Shown here piece after piece: positions 43,456 to 52,811 of a DNA stretch of 64,000 bases (position 1 is its first letter; every line of letters begins with the position of its first letter). The stretch spans positions 1 to 64,000 of the forward strand of contig NZ_KB898629.1 in NCBI RefSeq assembly GCF_000377705.1. The letters run 5' to 3'. Source of the DNA: Salsuginibacillus kocurii DSM 18087 (GTDB lineage: Bacteria > Bacillota > Bacilli > Bacillales > Marinococcaceae). The notes beneath the pieces are model-generated. The model was not told the origin of the DNA. It saw only the letters and a program-made list of their open reading frames with translations, and ran no database searches. The position numbers and the translations under genes were made by a program.

Positions 43456-44688
43456 CTAAAGCAAATCATCGCCGCTGAATGATTGCTGTTTCCGATAGAC
43501 GGAAGGAGTCATTCCGGCGCTACGCTTAAATATCTTTGTAAAATAGCTTTGGTCGTGAAAAGAAAGCATTGCGGCGATTTCAGGAATGGAATGTTCGGTT
43601 AGATGGAGAAGCTTTTTTGCTTCCTCTATTTTTTCTTGGTGAACATACTCAATGAGCGTCTGGCCGACTTCTAGCTTAAAAGTAGTGGATAAATAACTGG
43701 GGTGAAGATTGGCGACTTCAGCCAGCTTCTCTAACGTGAGCTCCTCGTACAAATGCTGATAAATGTAAGTTAGGCATTGATTTATACTACGGGAAAACTT
43801 CTTCTGCTTCACCACGCGTACCCTGCCCGCGAATTCTCCAATAGCTTCAGCTAACACCTTATTCGTATCGTTTACGTTATAGGTGTCTTCAATATGCTGA
43901 ATATACAAATCACTAATGGAGTAGGCCAATTCATAGTGAAGGCCGCCCTTCATCGCAGCTCGGCATGCTAAAGTGATTCCACTAATAGCTAAGTTTTTTT
44001 GACTGCGGACGTAACTATTACGGGCAAGCACACCCAGATCTCCTTCAGGAGGCGGGGCTAATATTTGCTCCATCGCCGCTTCTTTCCTTCCTTCTTTTAC
44101 AAGCTGCAATAGGATCTGCTCATGAAGCGGATCAGCGTGAAAATTTAATTCTTTTCGTTTGGAAGCCACATGAAGGTCAGCTTCTGTCTTCGCTAGCATT
44201 TCAACTTGTTCATTTTTTAACACTTCACTCGTTTCAAGAGTTTTTTGGTACAAGCTGTAGTATAGTAGCTTTCCTGCCTGGACGAGTTTATGGCGGGAAA
44301 CGACTGGGAGCTGTTCATAATACGCACGCACGGTATCGCCACTATGTGAAAAGGTGTAATCATTCATAAGGCCGGAGATCAGCTGCTCTGTTATTGGTGA
44401 AAATAAAACAGGGCCAAGGCCAATCCAGCTGTCATTTATAAGCTCGTCAGTCTTTAATACCAAACTGTTCTCGATCGAATAGGAATGAATCAGAGCAGGG
44501 AGCGCTGTACCTTCCGACTTTGCAGCCATGTATTTAATACTTTGTTCCATGAGCGGATGTTGGCCGCCAACGGTTAATGGGGCTGAGAAAAAAGCTCTTG
44601 TTTCATTGTTGCTCACATAAAAAAAGACTGGCAAATCAGTGCTTTCAGCCATGATTTTACATAGATAAGATAGTTCATCTTTATTCAT
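43456..44688 (-). CDS. AraC-family transcriptional regulator
   Basis: The 410-residue regulator has a C-terminal double-HTH AraC domain: LTLEKLAEVANLHPSYLSTT, then the helix-turn SIPEIAAMLSFHDQSYFTKI followed by FKRSAGMTPSVYRK. The long N-terminal region (about 300 residues) has no recognisable sensor motif but starts MNKDELSYLCKIMAESTD, a helical segment. It is divergent from the GH3/GPH pair by about 425 bp and probably activates it in response to a glucoside. AAAGGGG precedes the start at somewhat long spacing. Confidence 0.85.
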   Translation of the reverse strand: MNKDELSYLCKIMAESTDLPVFFYVSNNETRAFFSAPLTVGGQHPLMEQSIKYMAAKSEGTALPALIHSYSIENSLVLKTDELINDSWIGLGPVLFSPITEQLISGLMNDYTFSHSGDTVRAYYEQLPVVSRHKLVQAGKLLYYSLYQKTLETSEVLKNEQVEMLAKTEADLHVASKRKELNFHADPLHEQILLQLVKEGRKEAAMEQILAPPPEGDLGVLARNSYVRSQKNLAISGITLACRAAMKGGLHYELAYSISDLYIQHIEDTYNVNDTNKVLAEAIGEFAGRVRVVKQKKFSRSINQCLTYIYQHLYEELTLEKLAEVANLHPSYLSTTFKLEVGQTLIEYVHQEKIEEAKKLLHLTEHSIPEIAAMLSFHDQSYFTKIFKRSAGMTPSVYRKQQSFSGDDLL

Positions 44689-45113
44689 TTCCGCACATGC
44701 CCCTTTGTTTTTGGCTATTTTCTAAAAGGCTGGTGTTTTTTAAAGGAAGAGTGAACGTCGTCAATTTGCTCCAGGAAGGCATTTACTACTGGCCTACGTG
44801 CGGCATCGGTTGCATTCACTTCGTTTGAGGCGCCACCTCTTCTTTGCCGAGGAGGGCGTATCAGCCTCCGTGAGAAAAGACCTGCCTGTGGAACCAGGAG
44901 TTTTGCTTTTCCCGCTGGATCATTCCGGAGGTCGTCGCAGTACTTGCTCCCTGCAGAGTTTAAACAACACAACATCGTTTGCGAAAATAGATTTGCATGT
45001 AAAATACCTTAAGAAAATTATAAATATATAAATATTATACCATAAATGCAAAGTGAAAACGGATACAATATATTCATGTTGAAAGCGTTTTAGATATGAA
45101 AGAGGTGGATGTA
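44689..45113. promoter_or_regulatory. Divergent control region of the AraC gene and the GH3 gene
   Basis: A cre-like TGAAAGCGTTTTAG lies at 45080-45093, ten bases before the GH3 ribosome site region, so CcpA would repress by blocking the transcript start. A GC-rich segment at about 44813-44935 looks like a degenerate Bacillaceae intergenic repeat (GAGGAGG and TTTTCCCGC words). A 77-codon frame across it is not supported. Confidence 0.5.
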
Positions 45114-47402
45114 ATGGTTGAAAAGATTGAAGCAGTCATAAACGAAATGACCCTGGAGGAAAAAGCGAGCCTGTGTTCAGGTTCTCATTTTTGGTATACC
45201 CAGCCGCTTGAAAGGCTGAATATTCCTCGCCTTATGGTAACCGACGGACCGCATGGGCTCCGCAAGCAGCCGGAAGGAAGTGACCATCTCGGTGTTCATG
45301 ACAGTGTGCCGGCTACATGTTTTCCATCAGCTGCCGGGCTTGCTTGTACGTGGGACCGTGAGTTGATTGCAGAGGTCGGTCGCGCACTGGGGGTAGAATC
45401 TCAAGCTGAAAATGTCTCTGTGCTGCTGGGACCGGGCGCTAATATTAAACGTTCCCCGTTATGCGGCCGTAATTTTGAATATTTTTCTGAAGATCCGTAT
45501 CTATCCACGGAAATGGCGGCTCATCATATCCAAGGTGTGCAAAGCGAAGGGGTTGGAGCATCGCTTAAACACTTCGCGGCTAATAACCAGGAGCACCGTC
45601 GCATGTCGGTAGATGCAGTGATTGATGAGCGCACGTTGCGCGAGATTTATTTGGCCAGTTTTGAAGGCGCCGTTAAAAAAAGTCAGCCCTGGACGGTTAT
45701 GTCTTCGTACAACCGGCTAAATGGCGAGTATTGCTCCGAACATCCTGTTCTTTTGACGGATATTCTCCGTGAAGAATGGGGATATGACGGCATTGTCGTT
45801 TCGGATTGGGGTGCGGTGAATGAACGCGAAGCTGCTTTAGCAGCAGGATTGGAACTGGAAATGCCGCCGGGAGATAAGTCCGGAGACGATAAAATTGTAG
45901 CTGCTGTAAAGGACGGTTCATTGCCGGAAGAGACATTAAATGAAGCGGTGCGCCGTTTGTTAAAACTCGTTTACCGCGCGCTTGAAAACAAGCAGGAAGG
46001 TGTAACGTTTAACGAGGAAGACCACCATCAGCTGGCCCGGCAAGTAGCAGGTGACAGCATGGTGCTGTTGAAAAATGAAGATGATATTTTGCCGCTTGAA
46101 AAGAATGAAGACGTGGCAGTTATTGGTTCTTTTGCAAAGGCGCCCCGGTACCAGGGCGGCGGCAGCTCGCATGTGAACCCGACAAAGCTTGATGAAGCGC
46201 TAAATGAGATAAAGCAGCACACATCCGCAGGCATCACATTTGCGCAAGGTTTTGATGCCACAACAGATGTAATTGATGAAACGCTTATGCAAGAAGCGAA
46301 AGAACAAGCCGAAAAGGCGGAAAAAGTCGTCATTTTTGCCGGCCTTCCCGACCACTATGAATCGGAAGCTTATGACCGCACGCACCTCCATTTGCCGACG
46401 AATCAAGTAAAGCTAATTGAAGAAATAAGTGCCATTACCTCCGAAGTAGTGGTCATCTTAAGTAATGGTGCCCCGGTGGAGATGCCTTGGATTCATAATG
46501 TAAAAGCAGTGCTAGAAGGCTACCTTGGCGGCCAGGCTGTTGGAGGGGCTGCAGCTGACGTGCTTTACGGCGCCGTTAATCCTAGCGGCCGTTTGGCGGA
46601 AACCTTCCCAGAAAAATTGAGCCACACACCAGCTCACCTCCACTTTCCTGGAGAAGGCGATAAAGCGGTTTACAGTGAAGGGCTGTTTGTGGGCTACCGG
46701 TATTACGATGCAAAAGAAATTGCGCCACTATTCCCCTTTGGCCACGGTTTAAGCTATACGACCTTTTCTTACCGGGATCTGCGCGTCTCGCAAACGGAGA
46801 TAACGGACCAAGATGAGCTGGATGTTTATGTAACAGTGAAAAATACAGGGGACCGGGCTGGTAAAGAAGTCGTTCAGTTCTATGTTAAAGAAGTTGACAG
46901 CCCTGTGATCCGGCCGGAAAAAGAACTGAAGCAATTTACGAAAGTTCAGTTGGATCCGGGGGAAGAAAAAGAAGTGAAAGTCACACTCGATAAACGGGCC
47001 TTTGCTTACTACGACACTGACCGCAAAGACTGGATAGTGGCAAGCGGCGAGTTCCAATTGCTAGCGGGACATTCGGCAGCGAATATTGCCGAGCAAGCGA
47101 GTGTTCAAGTAACGTCCACCGTGCCAAAAAGCCGCCCGGTGTTCCACCGCAATACGACCATTGGTGATATTTTGGTAGACCAGGAAGCAGCAAATACGTT
47201 CACGTCTTATTTAGCTTCCTTAGATTCAGACTCGGGGCTCCTTGGTGCGGTAAAAACTCAAGAAAACCGGGATGAGATGATGGATGCTATGGTTCAATAT
47301 ATGCCGCTGCGCGCGTTAATTCCATTTAGCCAGGGGGCATTCAACGAAACACATCTGAAAACGCTGCTTGAAGAATTAAATGCGTATCAATTAAGTTCAT
47401 AA
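45114..47402 (+). CDS. GH3-family beta-glucosidase (cytoplasmic)
   Basis: The 762-residue GH3 enzyme has all family blocks: LMVTDGPHGLRKQ, GPGANIKRSPLCGRNFEYFS, SLKHFAANNQEHRRM and the nucleophile Asp in DGIVVSDWGAV at about residue 231; then the C-terminal half (VIGSFAKAPRYQGGGSSHVN) and a fibronectin III-like domain (KNTGDRAGKEVVQFYV). No signal peptide is present, so it hydrolyses imported unphosphorylated beta-glucosides, most simply those carried by the GPH transporter encoded next. ATG 45114 follows AAGAGGTGG. A cre-like site lies just upstream. Confidence 0.92.
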   Translation: MVEKIEAVINEMTLEEKASLCSGSHFWYTQPLERLNIPRLMVTDGPHGLRKQPEGSDHLGVHDSVPATCFPSAAGLACTWDRELIAEVGRALGVESQAENVSVLLGPGANIKRSPLCGRNFEYFSEDPYLSTEMAAHHIQGVQSEGVGASLKHFAANNQEHRRMSVDAVIDERTLREIYLASFEGAVKKSQPWTVMSSYNRLNGEYCSEHPVLLTDILREEWGYDGIVVSDWGAVNEREAALAAGLELEMPPGDKSGDDKIVAAVKDGSLPEETLNEAVRRLLKLVYRALENKQEGVTFNEEDHHQLARQVAGDSMVLLKNEDDILPLEKNEDVAVIGSFAKAPRYQGGGSSHVNPTKLDEALNEIKQHTSAGITFAQGFDATTDVIDETLMQEAKEQAEKAEKVVIFAGLPDHYESEAYDRTHLHLPTNQVKLIEEISAITSEVVVILSNGAPVEMPWIHNVKAVLEGYLGGQAVGGAAADVLYGAVNPSGRLAETFPEKLSHTPAHLHFPGEGDKAVYSEGLFVGYRYYDAKEIAPLFPFGHGLSYTTFSYRDLRVSQTEITDQDELDVYVTVKNTGDRAGKEVVQFYVKEVDSPVIRPEKELKQFTKVQLDPGEEKEVKVTLDKRAFAYYDTDRKDWIVASGEFQLLAGHSAANIAEQASVQVTSTVPKSRPVFHRNTTIGDILVDQEAANTFTSYLASLDSDSGLLGAVKTQENRDEMMDAMVQYMPLRALIPFSQGAFNETHLKTLLEELNAYQLSS

Positions 47403-47640
47403 AACTATAATGTGAGCGGCCGCTGGAGGCTGGCGGCTGCCACGCTTTCAATTGTCCTTTTCTATGGAGCTCTGTTAACCAAGAGGATGAGAAAGCTGGC
47501 TTTAGGCGGGTGTGATGCAAACGGACCGAAGTGCATGATCTTTAGACAAGGCGTAGGCTTTCTTTGGCTCGAATGTGACAGGTCTTAATTTTCGAACGAT
47601 ATGAAAGCGCTTTAAAAAAGAAAGAAAGGTGGTTATCGCA
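47403..47640 (+). promoter_or_regulatory. GH3-GPH intergenic region with cre site
   Basis: TGAAAGCGCTTTAA at 47602-47615 matches the CcpA cre consensus at 12 of 14 positions, about 25 bp before the transporter start. No terminator is visible after the GH3 gene, so both a read-through and a separate glucose-repressed promoter are possible. Confidence 0.65.
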
Positions 47641-49050
47641 ATGGAAGCAAAAGTAAAAAAGGAAATAGAAAGCGGAGGCCAACCACCTGTCCAGGGAACA
47701 ACAATTGGGTTCGGGGAGCGGCTGGGTTATGGAATGGGAGACTTCGCCAGCAACATTGTGTTTGCGGCAATCGCAACATTTTTGACGTATTATTATACCG
47801 ACGTGGTCGGAGTGTCTGCTGCGATTGTCGGTACTATTCTATTATTTTCGCGCGTGTTTGATGGCGTTACTGATATCGGAATGGGTTTTGTCGTCGATAA
47901 AACCAAATCAAAGCACGGAAAAGCGAGGCCTTGGCTGTTATGGCTGGCTCTTCCATTTGCTCTTCTAACGGTTCTTTTATTCAGCGTTCCCGAGATGGGC
48001 ACAGCGGCGACTATTATTTATATTGTGGTTACGTATAACCTTTTAAACCTTGTTTATACAGGTATTAATATTCCTTATGGTGTATTGAACTCATTGCTTT
48101 CCCAAGATCAATACCAGCGTTCAGTCTTAAACATCTTCCGAATGTTTATGGCAATTGCTGCGACGCTTTTAATTAGTGTAATGGTTCTGCCGATGGTCGA
48201 TTTTTTCGGCGGCGGCTCAATCGGCTGGCAAATCACGTTCGCGCTGTTTGCACTGCTGGCTTTTGGCTTTTTTCTTACAACCTTCTTTACGACCAAGGAA
48301 CGAGTACAAGCCGCTGACCCAAGTAAGGAAAGTCAAAACATTCCTTTGAAAAAAGGATTAAAAGCGTTATTTAAAAATAAATACTGGTGCCTGATGGTTT
48401 TCTTTATGATTGCTACTTATTCTCTCCAGGGCCTTAACACAGGCGTAAATGTATATTACGCTGAATATATTTTAAATGACCCCGGTCTAGTTGGATTATT
48501 GACCGCAGTCTCTCTGGTTCCAATGCTTGCGACGATGCTTGTAATGGCTCCATTTATAAAACGTGTTGGCAAACGGAACGCAATTATTTCAGGCTGTATC
48601 GGAATTGGGATTGGAACGGCCGTGATTGCGGTCAACCCTGAAAGCTTGACTTTCGTCATTATTGGTACGATTATACGTGGAATTGCTATGGCTCCAGTCA
48701 CCGGCTCGATGTTTGCCATGCTTGCGGATACGATTGAATATGGGGAATGGAAAACCGGAGTCCGTACCGAAGGACTTGTTTATAGTGCAGGGAGCTTCGG
48801 GACAAAAGTAGGGAATGGCCTGGGCGCGGCTATGATTGGTTGGATTCTGGCGTTCGGTGGCTATTTAAGTGGGACAGCAGGAGGACAACAGCCTGAATCG
48901 GCCTTAATTGCAATTGAATTCATGTTTATCTACATGCCGCTCATTTTCGCGTTGATTCAACTCGTGCTTATGCTGTTTTACAAACTTGATAAACTTTATC
49001 CGCAAATTGTTTCCGATTTGAAAGATCGTTCAGAAACGATACGAGAATAA
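47641..49050 (+). CDS. GPH-family (glycoside-pentoside-hexuronide) sugar:cation symporter
   Basis: The 469-residue, 12-span MFS-related permease shows the GPH signatures GERLGYGMGDFASNIVFAAI at the start, FDGVTDIGMGFVVDKTKSKHGKARPW in the first loop (given in part here) and LADTIEYGEWKTGVRTEGL in the C-terminal half. GPH proteins import glycosides with Na+ or H+ and lack phosphorylation. Next to a cytoplasmic GH3 enzyme, a beta-glucoside or xyloside substrate is likely. ATG 47641 has AAAGGTGG nine bases upstream. A terminator follows. Confidence 0.9.
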   Translation: MEAKVKKEIESGGQPPVQGTTIGFGERLGYGMGDFASNIVFAAIATFLTYYYTDVVGVSAAIVGTILLFSRVFDGVTDIGMGFVVDKTKSKHGKARPWLLWLALPFALLTVLLFSVPEMGTAATIIYIVVTYNLLNLVYTGINIPYGVLNSLLSQDQYQRSVLNIFRMFMAIAATLLISVMVLPMVDFFGGGSIGWQITFALFALLAFGFFLTTFFTTKERVQAADPSKESQNIPLKKGLKALFKNKYWCLMVFFMIATYSLQGLNTGVNVYYAEYILNDPGLVGLLTAVSLVPMLATMLVMAPFIKRVGKRNAIISGCIGIGIGTAVIAVNPESLTFVIIGTIIRGIAMAPVTGSMFAMLADTIEYGEWKTGVRTEGLVYSAGSFGTKVGNGLGAAMIGWILAFGGYLSGTAGGQQPESALIAIEFMFIYMPLIFALIQLVLMLFYKLDKLYPQIVSDLKDRSETIRE

Positions 49051-49071
49051 ATGTCGTAGAAAAACCAATGA

Positions 49072-49108
49072 GACAGTGGCTTTGAAAGAGAAGGCCGCTG
49101 TTTTTTTG
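49072..49108 (+). terminator. Intrinsic terminator
   Basis: ACAGTGGC pairs with GCCGCTGT (one G-U pair) and runs into TTTTTTT, 20 bp after the GPH gene. Confidence 0.8.
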
Positions 49109-49395
49109 GTAGAAAAAGAAATAAAGAAAGTAGAGGGAAGGCATGGAGCACCTCTCATCACAGCTAACGGATCCATATGTTCCGCTAATCTTTAAAAATG
49201 CCAAATTGGAGCAAATAACGACATAAATGTCCATCACGAAAGCATGTCTGCTCGGTGCGGCATGTTTTTTATCTTTGTCATAACATTCTAACCTCATCTC
49301 ATCGATCAACTCGCTGCATCCTTTAATTCTTTGCTCAAAATAGTTTATTTGCAATTGACAGTCTACTCAAAATCTTTTATTGTCATAAAGTACAA

Positions 49396-49426
49396 ACGTT
49401 AACTTGTTCGTTTTTTAGGTTAACAA
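49396..49426. promoter_or_regulatory. BirA (biotin repressor) operator
   Basis: Two GTTAAC half-sites, at 49398-49403 and 49419-49424, flank a 15-base spacer, with the right one extended to GGTTAACAA. This fits the Bacillus BirA operator (TTGTTAACC, spacer, GGTTAACAA), with a weaker left outer half. It lies 80 bp before bioY. The remainder of the 49109-49505 gap holds nothing else I can support. Confidence 0.82.
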
Positions 49427-49505
49427 ATGGGCTGTGTCCTTGCCACCTTAGTCTTGGTCATTATACGCCTATTTACATAACTTTTTTAAAAAGGTGGGTC
49501 TACAT

Positions 49506-50081
49506 ATGACAACAAAAGAGATGGTATTGGCTGCGTTGTTTGCTGCAATTATTGCTGTGTTAGGATTGCTGCCGCCAATCCCGCTTCCGTTCACCCCGGT
49601 TCCGGTTACAGCGCAGACGCTCGGCGTTATGTTGGCAGGAAGTTTCTTGGGTATGAAGCTAGGCGGGATGAGTACGGGGTTGTTTGTTTTGCTCATCGTT
49701 CTTGGCGCCCCGATTTTAGCTGGTGGACGAGGGGGGCTCTCTGTGTTTGCGAGTCCGTCTGGTGGCTTCGTGCTTAGTTATCCATTTGCTGCGATGCTAA
49801 TGGGGTATATGGTTGAACGTTTATGGGTTTCGTTGAAAATATGGAAGCTTTTATGCGTCCATATTTTTGGTGGGATTTTGTTTATTTATGGAATTGGAGC
49901 TCCGTACCAAGCCTTTATTACTGATGTGCCGATTGAAGTTGCCTTTCTGGCCTCAGCTGGATTTTTGCCAGGGGATTTGCTTAAGGCTGTGTTGGCAGCC
50001 GTGGTTGTTTACCAGATTCGTTCCTTCAGTCCAATCGAAGAAAAGCGTTGGCTTAAAGAGCGAGAACAGCAGGCTGCGTAA
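49506..50081 (+). CDS. bioY: Biotin transporter substrate-binding subunit BioY (ECF S component)
   Basis: The 191-residue six-span protein has the BioY signature: MTTKEMVLAALFAAIIAVLG, LPFTPVPVTAQTLGVMLAG, then GGRGGLSVFASPSGGFVLSY, where biotin is bound. It works either alone or with an ECF energising module; EcfA1, EcfA2 and EcfT genes lie 3.8 kb downstream in the same direction. ATG 49506 has AAGGTGGG upstream. Position and BirA-type operator match the yhfU-yhfT-yhfS arrangement of Bacillus subtilis. Confidence 0.93.
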   Translation: MTTKEMVLAALFAAIIAVLGLLPPIPLPFTPVPVTAQTLGVMLAGSFLGMKLGGMSTGLFVLLIVLGAPILAGGRGGLSVFASPSGGFVLSYPFAAMLMGYMVERLWVSLKIWKLLCVHIFGGILFIYGIGAPYQAFITDVPIEVAFLASAGFLPGDLLKAVLAAVVVYQIRSFSPIEEKRWLKEREQQAA

Positions 50082-50135
50082 AGCAGCAATGCTAACGTAG
50101 AAGTTAGAAAAAGTAAGCGTCTGGAGGGAAGCATC

Positions 50136-51653
50136 GTGAGCATCACTGCCCTTATTACGAGAAGTAAAGAAGTGTCTCCTCATAAAATAGCCCTACAGCT
50201 TGGGGTACAAATGCGAACATATGCTGAGCTGGAACAAGAGATTAACCAGGTGGCAAATACTCTTCACAACAGGGGGTACAGGCCCGGTGCGCATGTGGCA
50301 TTGCTGCTTGAAAATTCGATAGAGTTTGTCACGATTTTTTTAGGAGTGGTCAAAGCAGGCGCTGTTCCGATACCGTGTGATCCAAAGTGGAGCAGCCGAG
50401 AAGTGACAGCTGTACTCGCACGTTGTGAACCTGACGTTCTAGTTTGTGATCAGCCCGAGCGGTTTTCCGGTCAAAAAAGTGTGTCAACAAGGGGACAGAT
50501 TCATGTTTATCACCTCGGGCCATCAGGAGAGTTTGGGGCTGGGGCACCTTTCAAGGACTGGCTGAACCAAGCTTCTGCCTGCTTCCCAAATCAGTCCAAC
50601 ACCACGGACACTTTATTTATTGGTTTTACCTCAGGAACAACTGGGCGTCCGAAAGGTTATGTCCGCTCCCAGCAGTCGTGGCTGGATAGCTTTGATGCGG
50701 CCAGGCAAGAACTAGGTCTCCATTCCGAGCATACGATTATCGCTCCCGGGCCACTTGTCCATTCGCTTACACTATTTGCTGTAATGCATGCGTTAACAAT
50801 GGGAGCAACGGTTCGATTAATGGCTTCATTCCAGCCGTTTCAGCTCCTTAACCATCTTCAGCGCCATAAGCAAACGGTGCTGTTTATGGTACCAACGATG
50901 ACCGAGGCCTTGCTTCAGATAATCAAAAAGAAAAAGCAGGACGTGTCCCCACCTAAGAAACTAATCTCTTCTGGAGCGAAATGGCCGGCCCCTTCAAAAG
51001 AAGAAGCACGCAAGCACTTACCGGGCGTGCAGATCTATGAATTTTATGGCTCGTCTGAAGCGAGCTTTGTCTCCCTGTTAAACCCGGCAGATAATCAAAC
51101 GAAACCTAATGCCGTCGGCCGTCCGTTTCCCGGCGTCCAGCTGTCCATCCTTGCTGAAAACGGAAGAGAAGTCGAAACAAATGAGGTTGGCCGCTTGTAC
51201 GTCAAAAGCCCGATGATCTTTTCTGGCTACTATCAGGAAGCGCTTGCTACAGCAGAGGCCATTAATGGGGACTGGCTTAAGCTAGAAGACTACGCGCGCA
51301 TCGATGAAGACGGTTTTCTATATATCGTCGGCCGGGCCAAACATATGATTATCAGCAGTGGGTTGAATATTTATCCAGAAGAAATCGAAACGGTGCTTCG
51401 CTTGCGTGAAGAGGTGGAAGAAGTGGTGGTGACAGGAGTAGCTGACACAAGTCGCGGCGAGAAAGTCGTCGCTTATGTCAAATGGAGAACCGAGCCGCTT
51501 TCGCTGAAAGAAATCAAAGACCATTGCCGGATGTATCTAGCTTCCTATAAGGTTCCGCAGGCTATTGAACAGGTGAGTGAATTTTCATATACGTCCAGTG
51601 GGAAAATCGCGCGCGAGCATGTAAAGAGAAAGGGGGAGGACTCCTATGCGTGA
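50136..51653 (+). CDS. yhfT: Acyl-CoA synthetase, AMP-forming (YhfT-like)
   Basis: The 505-residue ANL-superfamily ligase activates a carboxylate with ATP and CoA. The P-loop-like FTSGTTGRPKGYVRSQQSW, the A5 motif YEFYGSSEASFVSL, the A7/A8 region with DYARIDEDGFLYIVGRAKHM and the C-terminal Lys in YTSSGKIAREHVKR are intact. The substrate is a fatty or dicarboxylic acid that cannot be deduced. It starts at GTG 50136 with CTGGAGGG upstream and overlaps the thiolase gene by eight bases, so the two are translationally coupled under the BirA-type site. Confidence 0.88.
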   Translation: MSITALITRSKEVSPHKIALQLGVQMRTYAELEQEINQVANTLHNRGYRPGAHVALLLENSIEFVTIFLGVVKAGAVPIPCDPKWSSREVTAVLARCEPDVLVCDQPERFSGQKSVSTRGQIHVYHLGPSGEFGAGAPFKDWLNQASACFPNQSNTTDTLFIGFTSGTTGRPKGYVRSQQSWLDSFDAARQELGLHSEHTIIAPGPLVHSLTLFAVMHALTMGATVRLMASFQPFQLLNHLQRHKQTVLFMVPTMTEALLQIIKKKKQDVSPPKKLISSGAKWPAPSKEEARKHLPGVQIYEFYGSSEASFVSLLNPADNQTKPNAVGRPFPGVQLSILAENGREVETNEVGRLYVKSPMIFSGYYQEALATAEAINGDWLKLEDYARIDEDGFLYIVGRAKHMIISSGLNIYPEEIETVLRLREEVEEVVVTGVADTSRGEKVVAYVKWRTEPLSLKEIKDHCRMYLASYKVPQAIEQVSEFSYTSSGKIAREHVKRKGEDSYA

Positions 51654-52797
51654 AGCCGTAGTCGTCGCAGCGAAGCGTACGCCGGTTGGAAAAGAAGGCG
51701 GGGCGTTGAAACACGTAGAACCTGAAGAGCTGGCTGCTTCGCTGATTCAACATATCTTAGAAATGAATGAGATTAATGGTGGTGAGATCGATGAAGTTAT
51801 CCTCGGTAACGCTGTCGGCCCAGGAGGCAATATCGCCCGGAAAACTGCCTTAAAAGCAGGGCTGCCTGAGAGTGTGCCGGGCGTTACTATCGATAGACAG
51901 TGTGGATCGGGGCTAGAAGCGATTACAATAGCAGCTCGACTTATCCAAGCCGGGGCTGGCGATCTTTATTTGGCCGGAGGCGTGGAAAGCACGAGCCGCG
52001 CCCCGTGGCGCATTCATAAGCCTCGCTCGTTGTACGGACAAGGGCCGGAATTTTATATGCGGGCACCGTTCGCACCTGAAGAGACAGGGGACCCGGAAAT
52101 GGGCGAGGCTGCTGAAAATGTAGCTGAGAAATACGGTATTTCCAGAAGCGAGCAGGATCGGTTTGCGGCCAATAGTCATGCCAAGGCATGGAGCGCCCAA
52201 GCAGACGGACGTTTTGCATCAGAAATTGTCCCCGTACCTGGCGTATCCGCTGAAATAGATGAAGGGCCGCGCGCGAATATGAGTGAACGCAGGCTGCGCC
52301 GTTTGCCGCCAGTATTTATTGAACAAGGTACAGTGACGAGCGGGAATGCCTGTCAAATAAACGACGGCGCTGCAGTAGTGCTGCTGATGTCTAAGGAGAA
52401 ATGCAGTGATCTTGGACTGAGTCCCTTACTTACGTTTGTAGATGCAAACACTCAGGGAGTGGACCCTAATTATTTAGGCATCGGCCCCGTTCCAGCCGTG
52501 CAAAAACTATTAGAACGCCAACAGCTTACTAGTACTGATATTGACCTGGTCGAATTTAACGAAGCCTTCGCTTCTCAAGTGCTGGCCTCATTGCACGAGC
52601 TTAAGATACCGGAAGAAAAAGTGAACGCAGGTGGAGGGGCGATAGCATTTGGTCATCCGTACGGGGCTTCGGGTGCGATTTTGGTGACACGGTTGGTGAC
52701 AGAAATGAACACGCGGGCAGGACTGAATTACGGACTGGCAACCCTCGGAATTGGCGGAGGTATGGGCAGTGCAGTTCTTTTTCAAGCAAGTGAATAG
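51646..52797 (+). CDS. yhfS: Thiolase-family protein (YhfS-like) lacking the C-terminal catalytic Cys
   Basis: The 383-residue protein has the thiolase nucleophile Cys in IDRQCGSGLEAITIAA, the Asn-Glu-Ala-Phe motif in EFNEAFASQVL and the catalytic His in AIAFGHPYGASGAIL. The second Cys, normally in CIGGGMG near the C-terminus and acting as general acid/base, is replaced by Gly (ATLGIGGGMGSAVLF). Standard acetyl-CoA acetyltransferase activity may therefore be altered. It is co-transcribed with the acyl-CoA ligase and the hydratases. Confidence 0.88.
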   Translation: MREAVVVAAKRTPVGKEGGALKHVEPEELAASLIQHILEMNEINGGEIDEVILGNAVGPGGNIARKTALKAGLPESVPGVTIDRQCGSGLEAITIAARLIQAGAGDLYLAGGVESTSRAPWRIHKPRSLYGQGPEFYMRAPFAPEETGDPEMGEAAENVAEKYGISRSEQDRFAANSHAKAWSAQADGRFASEIVPVPGVSAEIDEGPRANMSERRLRRLPPVFIEQGTVTSGNACQINDGAAVVLLMSKEKCSDLGLSPLLTFVDANTQGVDPNYLGIGPVPAVQKLLERQQLTSTDIDLVEFNEAFASQVLASLHELKIPEEKVNAGGGAIAFGHPYGASGAILVTRLVTEMNTRAGLNYGLATLGIGGGMGSAVLFQASE

Positions 52798-52811
52798 GAG
52801 AGGATGCTGAG

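Noticed and set aside
44798-45031. 77-codon frame in the AraC-GH3 gap
   Set aside because: It spans a degenerate GC-rich repeat and the GH3 promoter region; no ribosome site and a low-complexity Arg/Leu-rich product.
47641-49050. GPH transporter as the missing inositol transporter
   Set aside because: It lies 16 kb from the iol cluster, has no iol operator upstream and is adjacent to a GH3 glucosidase.
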